Source: Vibrio sp. 10N.286.49.B3 (GTDB lineage: Bacteria > Pseudomonadota > Gammaproteobacteria > Enterobacterales > Vibrionaceae). From it: a DNA stretch of 64,000 nt. The notes under the pieces are model-generated. The model ran no database searches, was not told the origin of the DNA, and worked only from the letters and a program-made list of their open reading frames with translations. The stretch covers positions 1-64,000 of the forward strand of contig NZ_MCUV01000068.1 in the NCBI RefSeq assembly GCF_002873395.1, given 5' to 3'. Shown here one piece after another: positions 29,012-39,566 of this stretch. Position 1 is the first letter of the stretch. The number at the start of each line of letters is the position of its first letter. The position numbers were made by a program, and so were the translations under genes.

Positions 29012-30046
29012 ATGATTGAAATTAATCAAGTTAACAAGGTCTTTTATCAAGGCACAAAAGAAATTCATGCCTTAAAAAATATTAACCTTCATATTCCTCA
29101 AGGCCACATCTTTGGTGTTATCGGGTCATCGGGTGCAGGGAAAAGCACACTAATTCGTTGTGTCAATATGTTAGAAGCTCCTACCGATGGATCGGTTATT
29201 GTTGATGGTGTTGATCTAACGACATTAAATCAATCAGAACTTTGCGAAGCGCGTCGTAACATTGGTATGATTTTCCAACATTTCAATTTACTCTCTTCAC
29301 GCACTGTATTTAATAACGTTGCTTTGCCACTTGAGCTGGCAGGAAAAAGCAGCACATACATTGAAGGTAAAGTGACGCCTTTACTTGAACTTGTGGGTCT
29401 AGCGGATAAGCATGACACCTACCCTGCAAATCTTAGTGGCGGTCAAAAGCAGCGTGTGGCAATTGCTCGAGCTCTTGCTTCAGATCCAAAAGTACTGCTT
29501 TGTGATGAAGCAACCAGTGCGCTTGATCCTGCGACAACGCAATCTATTTTAGAGCTACTACGTGACATCAACCGCCAATTAAATATTACTATTTTGCTGA
29601 TCACCCATGAAATGGATGTAGTAAAAAGTATCTGCCATGAAGTGGCTATCATTGGTGGCGGTGAATTGGTTGAAAAAGGCACGGTTGGTGACATTTTTGC
29701 TCACCCGAAAACAGAACTTGCCCATCAGTTTATTCGTTCAACTTTAGATCTATCAATTCCAGAAGATTATCAAGCCCGTTTGCAAGCGACACGTGTCGAA
29801 GGAAGTCATCCACTAGTACGTTTAGAGTTTACTGGTGCAACGGTTAACGCGCCTCTGATTACTCAAATTGCTCGTCAGTTCACTATCGACGTGAGTATTT
29901 TAAGCTCCGATCTGGATTACGCTGGCGGCGTTAAGTTTGGCATGATGGTTGCCGAATTCTTTGGTGATGAAGCAAACGATAATGCTGCAATTCAATTCCT
30001 ACGCGACAACAATGTAAAAGTAGAGGTGCTTGGCTATGTCCTTTAA
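29012..30046 (+). CDS. metN: D-/L-methionine ABC transporter ATP-binding protein
   Basis: A 344-residue ATPase of the methionine uptake transporter. Walker A is GSSGAGKST, the signature is LSGGQKQR, and Walker B is [15 protein letters not shown]-terminal NIL domain, about residues 265-340, senses methionine and inhibits transport. Its end overlaps the metI start by 11 bases. MetJ boxes upstream and MetI/MetQ downstream make the assignment firm. Confidence 0.97.
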   Translation: MIEINQVNKVFYQGTKEIHALKNINLHIPQGHIFGVIGSSGAGKSTLIRCVNMLEAPTDGSVIVDGVDLTTLNQSELCEARRNIGMIFQHFNLLSSRTVFNNVALPLELAGKSSTYIEGKVTPLLELVGLADKHDTYPANLSGGQKQRVAIARALASDPKVLLCDEATSALDPATTQSILELLRDINRQLNITILLITHEMDVVKSICHEVAIIGGGELVEKGTVGDIFAHPKTELAHQFIRSTLDLSIPEDYQARLQATRVEGSHPLVRLEFTGATVNAPLITQIARQFTIDVSILSSDLDYAGGVKFGMMVAEFFGDEANDNAAIQFLRDNNVKVEVLGYVL

Positions 30047-30728
30047 TTCTTTCTCACTCAATGCAATTATTGACTGGTTGAACTTCAATAGCAGCTTATT
30101 ACTTGGCGCTACTGGTGAAACCTTATACATGGTAGCGGTTGCCGGTATTGTTGGCTTTGCTGTTGGTATTCCTCTTGGTGTTATTTTACATATCACTAAA
30201 AAAGGCGGGTTATCTGAAAATATCCGCTTTAACCAAATTTTAGGCGCTATCGTCAATGTGGGTCGTTCTGTTCCATTTTTAGTGCTTATGGTAGCGATTA
30301 TTCCGCTAACTAAGTTACTGATTGGCACCTTTATCGGCACCAGTGCAGCGATCGTTCCTCTGACCATCGGTGCGATTCCTTTTGTAGCACGATTAATTGA
30401 AAGCGCTCTACTAGAAGTACCCACTGGACTTGTTGAAGCCGCTCAATCAATGGGTGCGACTCCAACGCAAATTATTACTAAAGTACTGCTGCCAGAAGCG
30501 CTACCAACGATTATTAACTCAGTGACAATTACACTGGTTACGCTGGTGAGTTACTCAGCAATGGCAGGAACGGTTGGCGGCGGCGGTCTAGGTGATGTTG
30601 CCATTCGTTACGGCTTCCATCGCTATGATGTCACTATCATGAGTGTTACCGTGGTTATGCTGATTATTTTAGTGCAAATCATTCAATCTATTGGTGACCG
30701 CATCGTCTCTCGCGTCGATCATCGATAA
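30036..30728 (+). CDS. metI: Methionine ABC transporter permease
   Basis: A 230-residue permease with five to six membrane helices and the coupling EAA loop ([26 protein letters not shown]). ATG 30036 has GAGG nine bases upstream. A TTG two codons earlier is less likely. It forms the membrane channel of MetNIQ. Confidence 0.96.
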   Translation: MSFNSFSLNAIIDWLNFNSSLLLGATGETLYMVAVAGIVGFAVGIPLGVILHITKKGGLSENIRFNQILGAIVNVGRSVPFLVLMVAIIPLTKLLIGTFIGTSAAIVPLTIGAIPFVARLIESALLEVPTGLVEAAQSMGATPTQIITKVLLPEALPTIINSVTITLVTLVSYSAMAGTVGGGGLGDVAIRYGFHRYDVTIMSVTVVMLIILVQIIQSIGDRIVSRVDHR

Positions 30729-30795
30729 CCATAACAACAATAATGTTATAAAAAATATTAATAAGTTAGATTCAAATATGAAAAGGAAAATACGT

Positions 30796-31599
30796 ATGAA
30801 ATTTAAAAGCTTAGTCGCTATTATTGTCGCTACATCTACCCTTTTATTATCAGGCTGTGGTGACAAAGAAACCGATAACTCAACCATCAAAGTCGGTGTA
30901 ATTGCAGGTGCTGAAGCACAAGTGGCTGAAGTTGCAGCTAAAGTAGCAAAAGAGAAATACGACCTTGATGTTCAGTTGGTGACTTTTACCGATTACGTAA
31001 CGCCAAATGCTGCACTTGATGATGGCTCTGTTGATGTCAATGCATTCCAACATAAACCATATTTAGATCAGCAAGTAAGCGACCGTGGCTATAAGCTAAC
31101 TATCGCAGGTAACTCATTTGTTTACCCAATTGCAGGCTACTCTAAGCAAGTAAAATCGGTTGATGAACTACAAGATCGTGATCGTATTGCCGTACCAAAC
31201 GATCCAACGAACCTAGGTCGTTCACTGATCCTACTTGAGCAACAAGGTTTAATTACACTGCGTGAAGGTTCTGGTCTACAAGCAACCGTTCGTGACATTG
31301 TTGCTAACCCAAAAAACCTAGCCATTATTGAACTAGACGCAGCTCAACTGCCGCGTTCTCTGGATGATGTTGCTCTATCTATCATCAATACCACTTACGC
31401 AAGTAGCCTAGGTTTAACACCACAAAAAGATGGTATTTTTGTTGAAGATAAAGAGTCTCCATACGTAAACCTAATCGTAGCGCGTGAAGATAACGTTAAT
31501 GACGAAAATGTGCAAAACTTCATTAAATCATACCAAACGGAAGAAGTGTACAACGCAGCATTAGATATCTTTAAAGATGGTGTAATTAAAGGTTGGTAA
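30796..31599 (+). CDS. metQ: Methionine-binding lipoprotein MetQ
   Basis: A 267-residue substrate-binding lipoprotein of the NlpA family with lipobox LLSGC. Family blocks are IKVGVIAGAEAQVAEVAAKV, TFTDYVTPNAALDDGSVDVN, AFQHKPYLD and VPNDPTNLGRSL. It captures methionine in the periplasm. ATG 30796 is chosen because AAGGA lies just upstream; an in-frame ATG at 30778 is possible. A strong terminator follows. Confidence 0.96.
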   Translation: MKFKSLVAIIVATSTLLLSGCGDKETDNSTIKVGVIAGAEAQVAEVAAKVAKEKYDLDVQLVTFTDYVTPNAALDDGSVDVNAFQHKPYLDQQVSDRGYKLTIAGNSFVYPIAGYSKQVKSVDELQDRDRIAVPNDPTNLGRSLILLEQQGLITLREGSGLQATVRDIVANPKNLAIIELDAAQLPRSLDDVALSIINTTYASSLGLTPQKDGIFVEDKESPYVNLIVAREDNVNDENVQNFIKSYQTEEVYNAALDIFKDGVIKGW

Positions 31600-31649
31600 T
31601 CAATGCGCTTACCTTAGCGACTATAGAGCTTAGGTAAAACATAGATAAC

Positions 31650-31710
31650 AAAAAGGCGCGGATTCTTCCCTCTTGATTATTTAGAGGAGTAAGAACCGCG
31701 CCTTTTTTGT
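31650..31710 (+). terminator. Intrinsic terminator of metNIQ
   Basis: AAAAGGCGCGG pairs with CCGCGCCTTTT, extended by ATTCTT/AAGAA and CCTC/GAGG pairing, around a short AT loop. It ends in a T-run (CCTTTTTTG). Confidence 0.85.
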
Positions 31711-31760
31711 CATAATAGTTTTAGCCTTTCAGCAATGATGCGAGGGATTATATTTAAGTA

Positions 31761-32537
31761 TTACTTAAGATGATCCCAAGAGATATTCGAGACTAAACGG
31801 CAATCATCACATTTGAAGTAAAAGATATCATGCAAAGGTTCATCTAATAGCCACTCACCACCACACTTAGGACACTTACGCGCCTTCTCCGCCGCTAAGC
31901 TAGTGCCACCAACTCGATACTGGTAGTAGTAGGTTGGTACTTTCGATAGAAACTCAATGCGACCGCGTAAATCCCAGCCACGACGAAATAGAACACTTTT
32001 CTCATCACTGATTTCCGCTAACGTTGCATGCTCAGCTCGACAACCGCCCGCCATTTGCACTTCATCACACGCTTGCCATTCCGTTTGCCATTTTACAACG
32101 GCTTTATGGTCACCATTGGAAACCGCAGGGTAGCGATAAAGTGGGATTGGTAGAAGTGACTCACCACTGCGTAATGGCGAACAAGTATGTACGTATGTTG
32201 TGTAAAGAACTTGCCAGCTTGGTACTTCTTCTTCTGCAACTTGTTCTGAATTTAAGTCACGACCTAATAAACGCATTTTCGGCGCTAATAAGCTCGCTTG
32301 CGATAAATGGTCTAAACATACCTTAACAAAATCAGAATGATACCTTGGGTGTAAACTATCCTCTTCTGGGCATACCACGCGCACAAAGAACTCACCTTCG
32401 CCCATTGCGATAGGGAACTCTCGCCCGAGTACTTGACCATTAAGACGCCAAGCATCCATTAAACCATTGATGGCTTTATCTACCGCGGAAATAGTGGTGT
32501 TATCAAAACATTCAAACTGAAGTTCAACAATATACAT
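31761..32537 (-). CDS. DUF2310 zinc-ribbon protein
   Basis: A 258-residue protein of the DUF2310 (Zn-ribbon-containing) family. The C-terminal ribbon has CPKCGGEW and CDDCRLVS about residues 221-248. The rest is a soluble domain of unknown fold. A nucleic-acid-binding role has been suggested for the family, but nothing in the sequence proves it. It starts one base after the syd stop and has AGAGGT as ribosome binding site, so it is co-expressed with syd. Confidence 0.8.
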   Translation of the reverse strand: MYIVELQFECFDNTTISAVDKAINGLMDAWRLNGQVLGREFPIAMGEGEFFVRVVCPEEDSLHPRYHSDFVKVCLDHLSQASLLAPKMRLLGRDLNSEQVAEEEVPSWQVLYTTYVHTCSPLRSGESLLPIPLYRYPAVSNGDHKAVVKWQTEWQACDEVQMAGGCRAEHATLAEISDEKSVLFRRGWDLRGRIEFLSKVPTYYYQYRVGGTSLAAEKARKCPKCGGEWLLDEPLHDIFYFKCDDCRLVSNISWDHLK

Positions 32538-32538
32538 G

Positions 32539-33102
32539 TTATACCTCTGCCTCTAAACGGTTAAGAAAGTCTGCCACATTATCCGCTAACACATCGCGCT
32601 TTGACGTACCTAAGCGCTCTAAAATAACATTACCGCTTAGATTACAGATTGAAATAACGTCCAAATCGGCATCCGTTGCGCCAATAAAGACGGTTGGCTT
32701 AAGCTTTAAACGACGTTGCGTAACAAGGTGACCTAAGATGTTTTCTTGTAAGCGTACAAAATCTTCCTCACTCCATACCTGCAGTAACGTCAACGCATTG
32801 CCTTGCCATTTAGCTTCCATATCAGCGCTGTATTGTGAGCCGTAGAATGCTTTAATATCATCATGCAGAGTCAGTTCAATACCCTGCTCAACATTCGAAA
32901 AGTCCGCCTCTTTATCTAGGTGATAAGGCTGCCAAAACACGCCTTCATCACTTTTTTTCTCAACGCATGGAGAAACAAAGTCCATCAATTCTTCACTTAT
33001 CGGCAAAGAGTTGTACTTATCTTGCCAAGCCTGTAAATATTTCTGACTAAAAGCAAGCAAAGCGTTGGTTGTGAGGTTGGACTTTTCGGCAAAATTCGCC
33101 AT
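32539..33102 (-). CDS. syd: SecY-interacting protein Syd
   Basis: A 187-residue protein of the Syd family. It matches E. coli Syd in [60 protein letters not shown] and ICNLSGNV. Syd binds the SecYEG translocon from the cytoplasm and helps check its integrity. It is divergent from queF, as in E. coli. A good ribosome binding site (AGGAGC) precedes the ATG. Confidence 0.95.
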   Translation of the reverse strand: MANFAEKSNLTTNALLAFSQKYLQAWQDKYNSLPISEELMDFVSPCVEKKSDEGVFWQPYHLDKEADFSNVEQGIELTLHDDIKAFYGSQYSADMEAKWQGNALTLLQVWSEEDFVRLQENILGHLVTQRRLKLKPTVFIGATDADLDVISICNLSGNVILERLGTSKRDVLADNVADFLNRLEAEV

Positions 33103-33232
33103 GTACAGCTCCTAATGATACAGATAATCATGAATACCCCATCTTTCGAACACTTATCTGCCCGCATCTAATGACAGCGAAAGGGGGATTAAGTAAAATT
33201 GGCACTATTCTAATCGAATTTGAAATGAAAGT

Positions 33233-34084
33233 ATGAGTAAATATTCTAACGCGAAAGAACTAGCAGGACTTACGCTTGGTCAAACGACTGAGTATTCAAA
33301 TCAATATGATCCAAGCCTCCTTCAGCCTGTACCCCGCAGTTTAAATCGTGATGATTTACAACTTGGCGAAGCGTTGCCTTTTAAAGGTACCGATATCTGG
33401 ACAATGTATGAGTTATCTTGGCTTAATGACAAGGGCTTACCTCAAGTTGCCATCGGTGATGTTTTTATTCCTGCAACCAGCGCTAACTTGATTGAATCAA
33501 AATCTTTCAAGTTGTACTTAAATAGCTACAATCAAACTCGATTCAATGACTGGAGCAGTGTAGAAAACCGCTTGATGCATGATTTATCGGCTTGCGCTGG
33601 TGAGACGGTTACGGTTCGTATTCATCCAGTAACCAGCTACACAGAGCAACCTATCGTGACAATGCAAGGTGAATGTATTGACCATCAAGATATTGAAATC
33701 AGCAACTATGATTTCGATGCGACCATTCTGGAGCAAGCCGTTCCGACAGGCTCGCCTATTGTGAGTGAATCTCTGCATAGCCACCTGCTAAAATCGAACT
33801 GTTTAATCACCAACCAGCCTGACTGGGGAAGTGTAGAAATTATTTACAACGGTGCGCAAATTAATCGTGAAGTATTATTGCGTTACATCGTTTCATTCCG
33901 TGAGCACAATGAGTTCCACGAACAGTGTGTTGAACGTATATTTACTGATATCATGCAATACTGTAAACCGACTGAACTGACGGTTTATGCTCGTTATACT
34001 CGTCGTGGTGGACTTGATATCAACCCATTCCGCTCTACTCACACTACCAAGCCTGCTCATAATCAACGTATGGCTCGCCAATAA
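33233..34084 (+). CDS. queF: NADPH-dependent 7-cyano-7-deazaguanine reductase
   Basis: A 283-residue enzyme of the long (YqcD-type) QueF subfamily. It reduces preQ0 to preQ1 in queuosine synthesis. The catalytic Cys190 lies in [14 protein letters not shown], and the substrate-binding [14 protein letters not shown] is intact. Length and residue numbering agree with E. coli QueF. Confidence 0.97.
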   Translation: MSKYSNAKELAGLTLGQTTEYSNQYDPSLLQPVPRSLNRDDLQLGEALPFKGTDIWTMYELSWLNDKGLPQVAIGDVFIPATSANLIESKSFKLYLNSYNQTRFNDWSSVENRLMHDLSACAGETVTVRIHPVTSYTEQPIVTMQGECIDHQDIEISNYDFDATILEQAVPTGSPIVSESLHSHLLKSNCLITNQPDWGSVEIIYNGAQINREVLLRYIVSFREHNEFHEQCVERIFTDIMQYCKPTELTVYARYTRRGGLDINPFRSTHTTKPAHNQRMARQ

Positions 34085-34115
34085 TTACCGTTTAGGTACT
34101 CAAGGGAATTTAATA

Positions 34116-36377
34116 ATGCGCTGGGATAAAATCCTGACTGTTTTATGTCTATGGTGTATGGCATTTGCTATTAATGCAGCGACTTACTCATCAACGCTGC
34201 TTAATGACGCAAATAATTTAGTCGAAATAAACCCTACCCAAGCACGTGACCTAGCGCAAAATTTCATTAGGCAAAGAAAGTTATCTTCTTATAATGAAAA
34301 GAACCCATCAGCCACTGCTCGTGATGATTCAGTCAGTAATATTCGTACGCCAAGTGCGAGTATTGATGCTTACATGACCCTTGCGCAGGCTGAATTTTTC
34401 TTAGGTAATACCCATACTGCGATTAACCAATTAAATATCGCTTCAACGTTGGCAAATACTTATCAACTGCCTCATGAGCATATACAAATTAAAATACTCC
34501 GTGCTGAATTAACTTGGCGTAAAAATAAAGATGCCGAGGCTGCAAAGCGCAAGTTAGAAGCCCTTTCGGTCGAGCTAGCCAATATTGAAACTAAGCCACA
34601 ACTTACCCGTGATATCACCTACGAGCTGATTATGCTGCAAGGTGAAATAGCGTCTAGCCAAAACAACATAGAGCAAGCGAACGAGTATTACGCTCAAGCA
34701 AAGGACTACATTAATACTCTTTTCTCGCAAAATATGATGATTGACTATCACCTGGAAGTGGGTGAATTTTACCTTACTCATCAACAGTATCATCATGCAT
34801 TAACAGATTTACTCTTTGGTTATTGGCAGTCCATCGAACACAATTTAGGATCTCGTCTTGCTAAAGCTAACCGCCTGCTTGCTCAACTCTTTTTTGAGCG
34901 CCGCGTGTTTGATAAAGCGCTTGAGCACTGGTCGCAAGCTGCCGATTTTTATGACCAATATGAAAACTCACCGCTCTCTGCTCTCGTGTTGAAAAGTATG
35001 GGGGATACCTACTTTGCCCAGCATAAATATAACTTAGCCTTAGTGCACTACTTTAATGCGCTCGACAATGACAGCACTAATCACAATACGGCGAGCATTA
35101 TTAATATTCGTCTTAATCTCGCAGCGACTTACTTGCACCTTTATAACTACAAACTGGCAGAGCAGTACCTCAAGTATTCCTTAGAGTTACTCCAATATAG
35201 CTATATTCCACGCTTAAAGGGAAAAGCTGACCTACTTAGTGCCGGCTTAGCTTATCACACCGCAGATAGCCACAACGTTATAAACTACGCACATTCTGCG
35301 CTTACGATTGCTGAGGATCTAAATGATCGTGCAATGAAAATTGACGCCTATAGATTACTCTCTTCTGGTTACGAGCAAGATGATAACTTCCCACGAGCTC
35401 TGGAGAGCATGAAGCAATACGATCAGTTAATTAGTTTAGAGCAAAAAGAGCTGAACCAAATTAGTGAGGATGCTTTTCGTCAGCAAAAAGAGTTTGCCGA
35501 ACAAACCCTGCACTATCTTGGACAAGAAGAGCAGCTGCAAAAAATAACGCTTGAATATAATAAAGTGAGAAAGGTCTTTTTTGCATTATTTTTAATTTTT
35601 ACCATCACCTTTTTTATCCTTTTAAGACGTGGGCATATTTTACAAAATCAAGCGAGCTTTATCCAAAAGCTAACTGATGACCTGTATACTCATTCTCGCT
35701 CTAAAATGCGCAACTTACGCATGCTTAATGCGAAATTATCTAACTCATTACAAAAAACAAACCATACCTTTGAGCAGTGGCAAACGGGAGACTTAATTCA
35801 CGAGCCGCTCAATGACAGACTGCGTTTTGTTATGATTGATCTGCCTTTCCTACGTAATATGTACATGCGTTATGGCTATAAAGCAGGGCTAGAATTAGAA
35901 GAAGCGTTTGGTTCTCACCTTGCCAATAAGATTGATGAGCCTGATCGTCTATATCATTTTTCTGATACCAACTTGCTCTATATCGAAAGAAACGCTGATC
36001 GTGATGAGTCGCCGGAAGTGATGTTTAATAAAGTCCAAGGTTGGATCAATGATTTTGAACCGACCAAGCAGCTCAATAAAACAATCAGAATGGGCATGGC
36101 TGATTACCCATTCCTGCCAAGAGCTTATACTGCAATTAATGATAAAGAACTGCTCGATATACTATTAATGGCAACTCACCTTGCTCGTGATGTCAGCATG
36201 AAAGACAAAAATAGCCAATGGGTCTACTTTAGAGCCATCGACAATGCACCGGCGGCAAGCCTAGCGAAGGAAAATATTCGCGAAGCCTGCAAGCAAGCCA
36301 TCACTCAAGGGCTAATAAAAATACAATCTTCAACATTTAATGAGGAGAGTGTCAAAAAAATGCTAAAAGATGAGTAA
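34116..36377 (+). CDS. Periplasmic/membrane TPR protein with a degenerate GGDEF-like C-terminal domain
   Basis: A 753-residue protein. A signal peptide (residues 1-20, CLWCMAFAINAA) precedes several TPR-type helical pairs up to about residue 470. A strong membrane helix follows (VFFALFLIFTITFFILL). The last 200 residues are cytoplasmic. Their pattern resembles a GGDEF fold: LRFVMIDLPFLRNMYMRYG fits its first strand and helix, YHFSDTNLLYI replaces the GGDEF strand, and LLDILLMATHLARD fits its last helix. The catalytic motif is absent, so it should be enzymatically dead. ATG 34116 has AAGGGA upstream. The next gene encodes an active-looking diguanylate cyclase. Confidence 0.65.
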   Translation: MRWDKILTVLCLWCMAFAINAATYSSTLLNDANNLVEINPTQARDLAQNFIRQRKLSSYNEKNPSATARDDSVSNIRTPSASIDAYMTLAQAEFFLGNTHTAINQLNIASTLANTYQLPHEHIQIKILRAELTWRKNKDAEAAKRKLEALSVELANIETKPQLTRDITYELIMLQGEIASSQNNIEQANEYYAQAKDYINTLFSQNMMIDYHLEVGEFYLTHQQYHHALTDLLFGYWQSIEHNLGSRLAKANRLLAQLFFERRVFDKALEHWSQAADFYDQYENSPLSALVLKSMGDTYFAQHKYNLALVHYFNALDNDSTNHNTASIINIRLNLAATYLHLYNYKLAEQYLKYSLELLQYSYIPRLKGKADLLSAGLAYHTADSHNVINYAHSALTIAEDLNDRAMKIDAYRLLSSGYEQDDNFPRALESMKQYDQLISLEQKELNQISEDAFRQQKEFAEQTLHYLGQEEQLQKITLEYNKVRKVFFALFLIFTITFFILLRRGHILQNQASFIQKLTDDLYTHSRSKMRNLRMLNAKLSNSLQKTNHTFEQWQTGDLIHEPLNDRLRFVMIDLPFLRNMYMRYGYKAGLELEEAFGSHLANKIDEPDRLYHFSDTNLLYIERNADRDESPEVMFNKVQGWINDFEPTKQLNKTIRMGMADYPFLPRAYTAINDKELLDILLMATHLARDVSMKDKNSQWVYFRAIDNAPAASLAKENIREACKQAITQGLIKIQSSTFNEESVKKMLKDE

Positions 36378-36467
36378 ATGCCTATATCTTTCGATGACTT
36401 ACCCTTTTTTTTTGCTATCATCGATTAATCTTTCCCTCTAACTAGATAGTGATGTATTAATAACCAA

Positions 36468-38033
36468 ATGGGTATTCTCAATAACGACTTTCACTCTCAA
36501 ATAGAGCTACTGACAACGCAACTAGAGCAGTATCGCTTGAGTCAACGCGATAACTCATTGCGTAGTCAACGGGAAAAGAAAACGCTTATCCGGCTGATCC
36601 ACTCTTTATGCGAATCTAAGGCATGCGAAAACGACCCTTTAAGTGAACACCTGGTTGCACTAAGTCAAGATTTAGAACAACAAAAAGACATCAGTAAATT
36701 AGTTCCTAAACTTGCCGTTCTAGAAAGAAAACTCAAAAATCACACTTTAAAAGCACAAAAAAAACATTCTGAATTAAATGAGCGGATTCAATATAGTGGT
36801 CAAGCATTACAACGCTTGGCTGGCTTACCTGCCCAATTAAAGCGTGAGTTAAGACATTTACTCTCTTCATCAAATGCACAGTCTCCTTTACAAATTGAGC
36901 ATGCGAGTAAGCTACTTAGTATTTACGAACGTTGTGTTAAAATATTGGCATCCAACAGCACAAACAAAGCATTCTCTAGCGCTCAATTTCCCGATAAAGA
37001 TCTATTATCAGACTTAAGTGAAGAGCTACAGAGCCTGATCAATACTCTCGACTTTCAAGCAGAGTATGGGGAACAGCTCCTTGATATTCGTTCCAAGTTA
37101 TTAATGGGCGTCTCTTCTAGTGCTTTATATGACCTGACCTTACAAACACTAAGGCTCGTGATTGAAGGTATGCAGTGTGAAAGGAAAGCCTCTCAGCACT
37201 TTCTAGAGCACTTAAGCCAGTCGATCTCTTCTTCGTTAGAGTCTTCTGAGTTGCATTTAGATCAAAATATGAATTACTTTCAACATCGTCGTGAGCTAAA
37301 TGCACAACTAGAGCAACTGACCTTAAAAAGCCAGACAGCTATTCGACACTGTGATGATGTAGAACAAATCAAACAGACGGTTTCACCACTATTAGCTCAG
37401 ATCGCAGCCCTTTCTGAGCGTCTTGTCCATGCAGAAAAGCGCGAAGCCACGTTGCAAGATCGCATGCAACATAGCCTTAACCAGCTTCAATCTACCTTTG
37501 AAACCACACAGGACTACTCTAAAAACATCGATGACCAAGCGAAAAGAGCACTGCAAGATCCTTTAACTAAGATCTATAATCGCACCGCTTTAATGGATAG
37601 GCTTGAACTGGAATATCGCCGCTGGGTTCGCTCGCAACACTCACTGCGTGTTATTTTATTAGACATTGATAACTTTAAAATGATTAACGATAGCTTTGGC
37701 TATGTTGCTGGTGATAAAGCACTTAAAATTATTGCTCGTATGTTAAGCAAAGAAGTTGCCGATACTGATATGCTCGCTCGTTTTTCAGGTGAAGAGTTTA
37801 TTATTATCTTACCTGAGCACAATGATGACTATTGCTATCAACTTATCTCACGTATACAAGAGCAAATTTATTCATTACCTTTCAAGTTTCGAGAACAACT
37901 GCTGTCGATCTCCGTCAGTGCAGCCAGTACCGTTTTTAACAATGCTGATACCACCGAGATTGTATTAGAGCGACTTTATAAAGACCTCAGAGAAGCACGA
38001 TCATTCGGACCTAACCAACTGACCTGGAAATAA
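36468..38033 (+). CDS. Diguanylate cyclase (GGDEF family, SGEEF active site)
   Basis: A 521-residue cytoplasmic protein with no membrane segment. Residues 1-350 are charged helical or coiled-coil regions. The C-terminal GGDEF domain contains DPLTKIYNRTALMDRLELE, VILLDIDNFKMINDSFGYVA and the active-site strand ARFSGEEFIIILP, where Ser440-Gly441-Glu442-Glu443-Phe444 replaces GGDEF. The phosphate- and metal-binding residues appear intact, so c-di-GMP synthesis is likely. The RxxD inhibitory site is not present: ADTD lies at that position. It may work with the TPR protein encoded 90 bases upstream. Confidence 0.85.
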   Translation: MGILNNDFHSQIELLTTQLEQYRLSQRDNSLRSQREKKTLIRLIHSLCESKACENDPLSEHLVALSQDLEQQKDISKLVPKLAVLERKLKNHTLKAQKKHSELNERIQYSGQALQRLAGLPAQLKRELRHLLSSSNAQSPLQIEHASKLLSIYERCVKILASNSTNKAFSSAQFPDKDLLSDLSEELQSLINTLDFQAEYGEQLLDIRSKLLMGVSSSALYDLTLQTLRLVIEGMQCERKASQHFLEHLSQSISSSLESSELHLDQNMNYFQHRRELNAQLEQLTLKSQTAIRHCDDVEQIKQTVSPLLAQIAALSERLVHAEKREATLQDRMQHSLNQLQSTFETTQDYSKNIDDQAKRALQDPLTKIYNRTALMDRLELEYRRWVRSQHSLRVILLDIDNFKMINDSFGYVAGDKALKIIARMLSKEVADTDMLARFSGEEFIIILPEHNDDYCYQLISRIQEQIYSLPFKFREQLLSISVSAASTVFNNADTTEIVLERLYKDLREARSFGPNQLTWK

Positions 38034-38068
38034 ACGTCAGTTAGCCTCTTATTTCACAGAATAATTTT

Positions 38069-38108
38069 CCTTACTTTGCTAGGCTTATTTATCTAGCCCA
38101 AAGTAAGG
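38069..38108 (+). promoter_or_regulatory. Leader hairpin covering the ppnN ribosome binding site
   Basis: CCTTACTTTG (38069-38078) pairs perfectly with CAAAGTAAGG (38099-38108). Inside, GGCT (38082-38085) can pair with AGCC (38095-38098). The strong Shine-Dalgarno AAGGAGG (38105-38111) overlaps the 3' arm, so folding would hide four of its seven bases. This suggests translational control of ppnN. Confidence 0.6.
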
Positions 38109-38115
38109 AGGCTTT

Positions 38116-39474
38116 ATGAATGTTCATACGATAAGCCCAGCAGGAAGCATGGATTTACTCTCTCAGCTTGAAGTTGAGCGCTTAAAGAAAACCGCATCAA
38201 GTGACTTATACCAACTCTACAGAAACTGCACGCTCGCTGTATTAAACTCAGGCAGCCACACCGACAATTCGAAAGAGCTACTGGATAAATATCAATCTTT
38301 TGATGTTGAAGTGATCCGCCGTGAGCGCGGCATTAAGTTGGAACTTATCAACCCACCTGAACATGCCTTTGTCGATGGTGAAATCATTAAAGGTATCCAA
38401 GAACACTTATTCGCAGTATTACGCGATATTGTTTATGTCAACATGCACCTTGCTGACAGCCAGCAACTCAACCTCACCGATCCAACTCATATTACCAACC
38501 TTGTTTTTCGCTTACTGCGTAATACCGGCACACTTACTGTTGGTTTAGAGCCAGATCTTATTATTTGCTGGGGTGGTCACTCAATCAATGCCGCTGAATA
38601 CCAATACACGCGTGAAGTGGGCAATGAGTTAGGTCTAAGGGAGTTGAATATCTGTACAGGGTGTGGTCCTGGGGCGATGGAAGGACCAATGAAAGGCGCA
38701 ACAATTGGTCATGCTAAGCAGCGTTATGCTCATTCTCGCTATCTGGGTTTAACCGAACCTTCTATTATTGCAGCAGAGCCACCAAACCCCATTGTTAATG
38801 AACTGGTTATCATGCCAGATATCGAAAAACGCTTAGAAGCCTTTGTGCGTATTGGTCACGGTATTATCATTTTCCCTGGCGGTCCAGGAACGGCTGAAGA
38901 GTTACTCTATATTCTCGGTATCATGATGCATCCCGATAACGCTGATCAACCTATCCCTATCGTATTAACAGGACCTCAAGAGAGTGAAGACTACTTCCGA
39001 TCAATTGATGAGTTTATTGGTGCGACTCTGGGTCGTGTGGCACAAAAGCATTATCAAATTATCATCGATGACCCTGCGCAAGTCGCTAGAATAATGAAAC
39101 AAAGTATGCCAAAGGTGCGCGATCACCGCAGAAAAAAAGACGATGCTTACAGCTATAATTGGTCGTTAACTATCGACCCTGATTTTCAAATGCCATTTGA
39201 GCCAACCCATAAAAGCATGGCTGCATTGGACCTACATTTAGAGCAACCACCAGAAAAATTAGCCGCTAACTTACGCAAAGCTTTTTCAGGTATTGTCGCT
39301 GGCAATGTCAAAGCTGAAGGGATCGGTGAAATAGAAAAAAATGGTCCCTTCATTATTGATGGTGACGCACAGTTAATGAAAAAAATGGACACCCTATTAA
39401 CTGATTTTGTGAAACAGCAAAGAATGAAATTACCCGGTTCCAAATACACTCCATGCTATAAAATTGCAAAGTAA
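38116..39474 (+). CDS. ppnN: Nucleotide 5'-monophosphate nucleosidase PpnN (YgdH)
   Basis: A 452-residue LOG-fold enzyme (E. coli 454) that cleaves purine and pyrimidine monophosphates to base and ribose-5-phosphate, and is stimulated by (p)ppGpp in E. coli. The LOG motif [15 protein letters not shown] and [16 protein letters not shown] are intact. The N- and C-terminal YgdH-type domains flank it. The order ppnN then xni resembles E. coli. Its start follows a strong ribosome binding site partly enclosed in a hairpin. Confidence 0.95.
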   Translation: MNVHTISPAGSMDLLSQLEVERLKKTASSDLYQLYRNCTLAVLNSGSHTDNSKELLDKYQSFDVEVIRRERGIKLELINPPEHAFVDGEIIKGIQEHLFAVLRDIVYVNMHLADSQQLNLTDPTHITNLVFRLLRNTGTLTVGLEPDLIICWGGHSINAAEYQYTREVGNELGLRELNICTGCGPGAMEGPMKGATIGHAKQRYAHSRYLGLTEPSIIAAEPPNPIVNELVIMPDIEKRLEAFVRIGHGIIIFPGGPGTAEELLYILGIMMHPDNADQPIPIVLTGPQESEDYFRSIDEFIGATLGRVAQKHYQIIIDDPAQVARIMKQSMPKVRDHRRKKDDAYSYNWSLTIDPDFQMPFEPTHKSMAALDLHLEQPPEKLAANLRKAFSGIVAGNVKAEGIGEIEKNGPFIIDGDAQLMKKMDTLLTDFVKQQRMKLPGSKYTPCYKIAK

Positions 39475-39566
39475 TGAATATCCATCATTAATTCGCTAAA
39501 CTAAGGGCTGAGATATGCCCTTACTTTATTCGCTGTTTGCGTCATTTATTAGTTTTTTGGAATTTT

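Noticed and set aside
29999..30424. A 141-codon minus-strand frame opposite metI
   Set aside because: The metI frame has an EAA loop and operon context; the reverse frame is a shadow.
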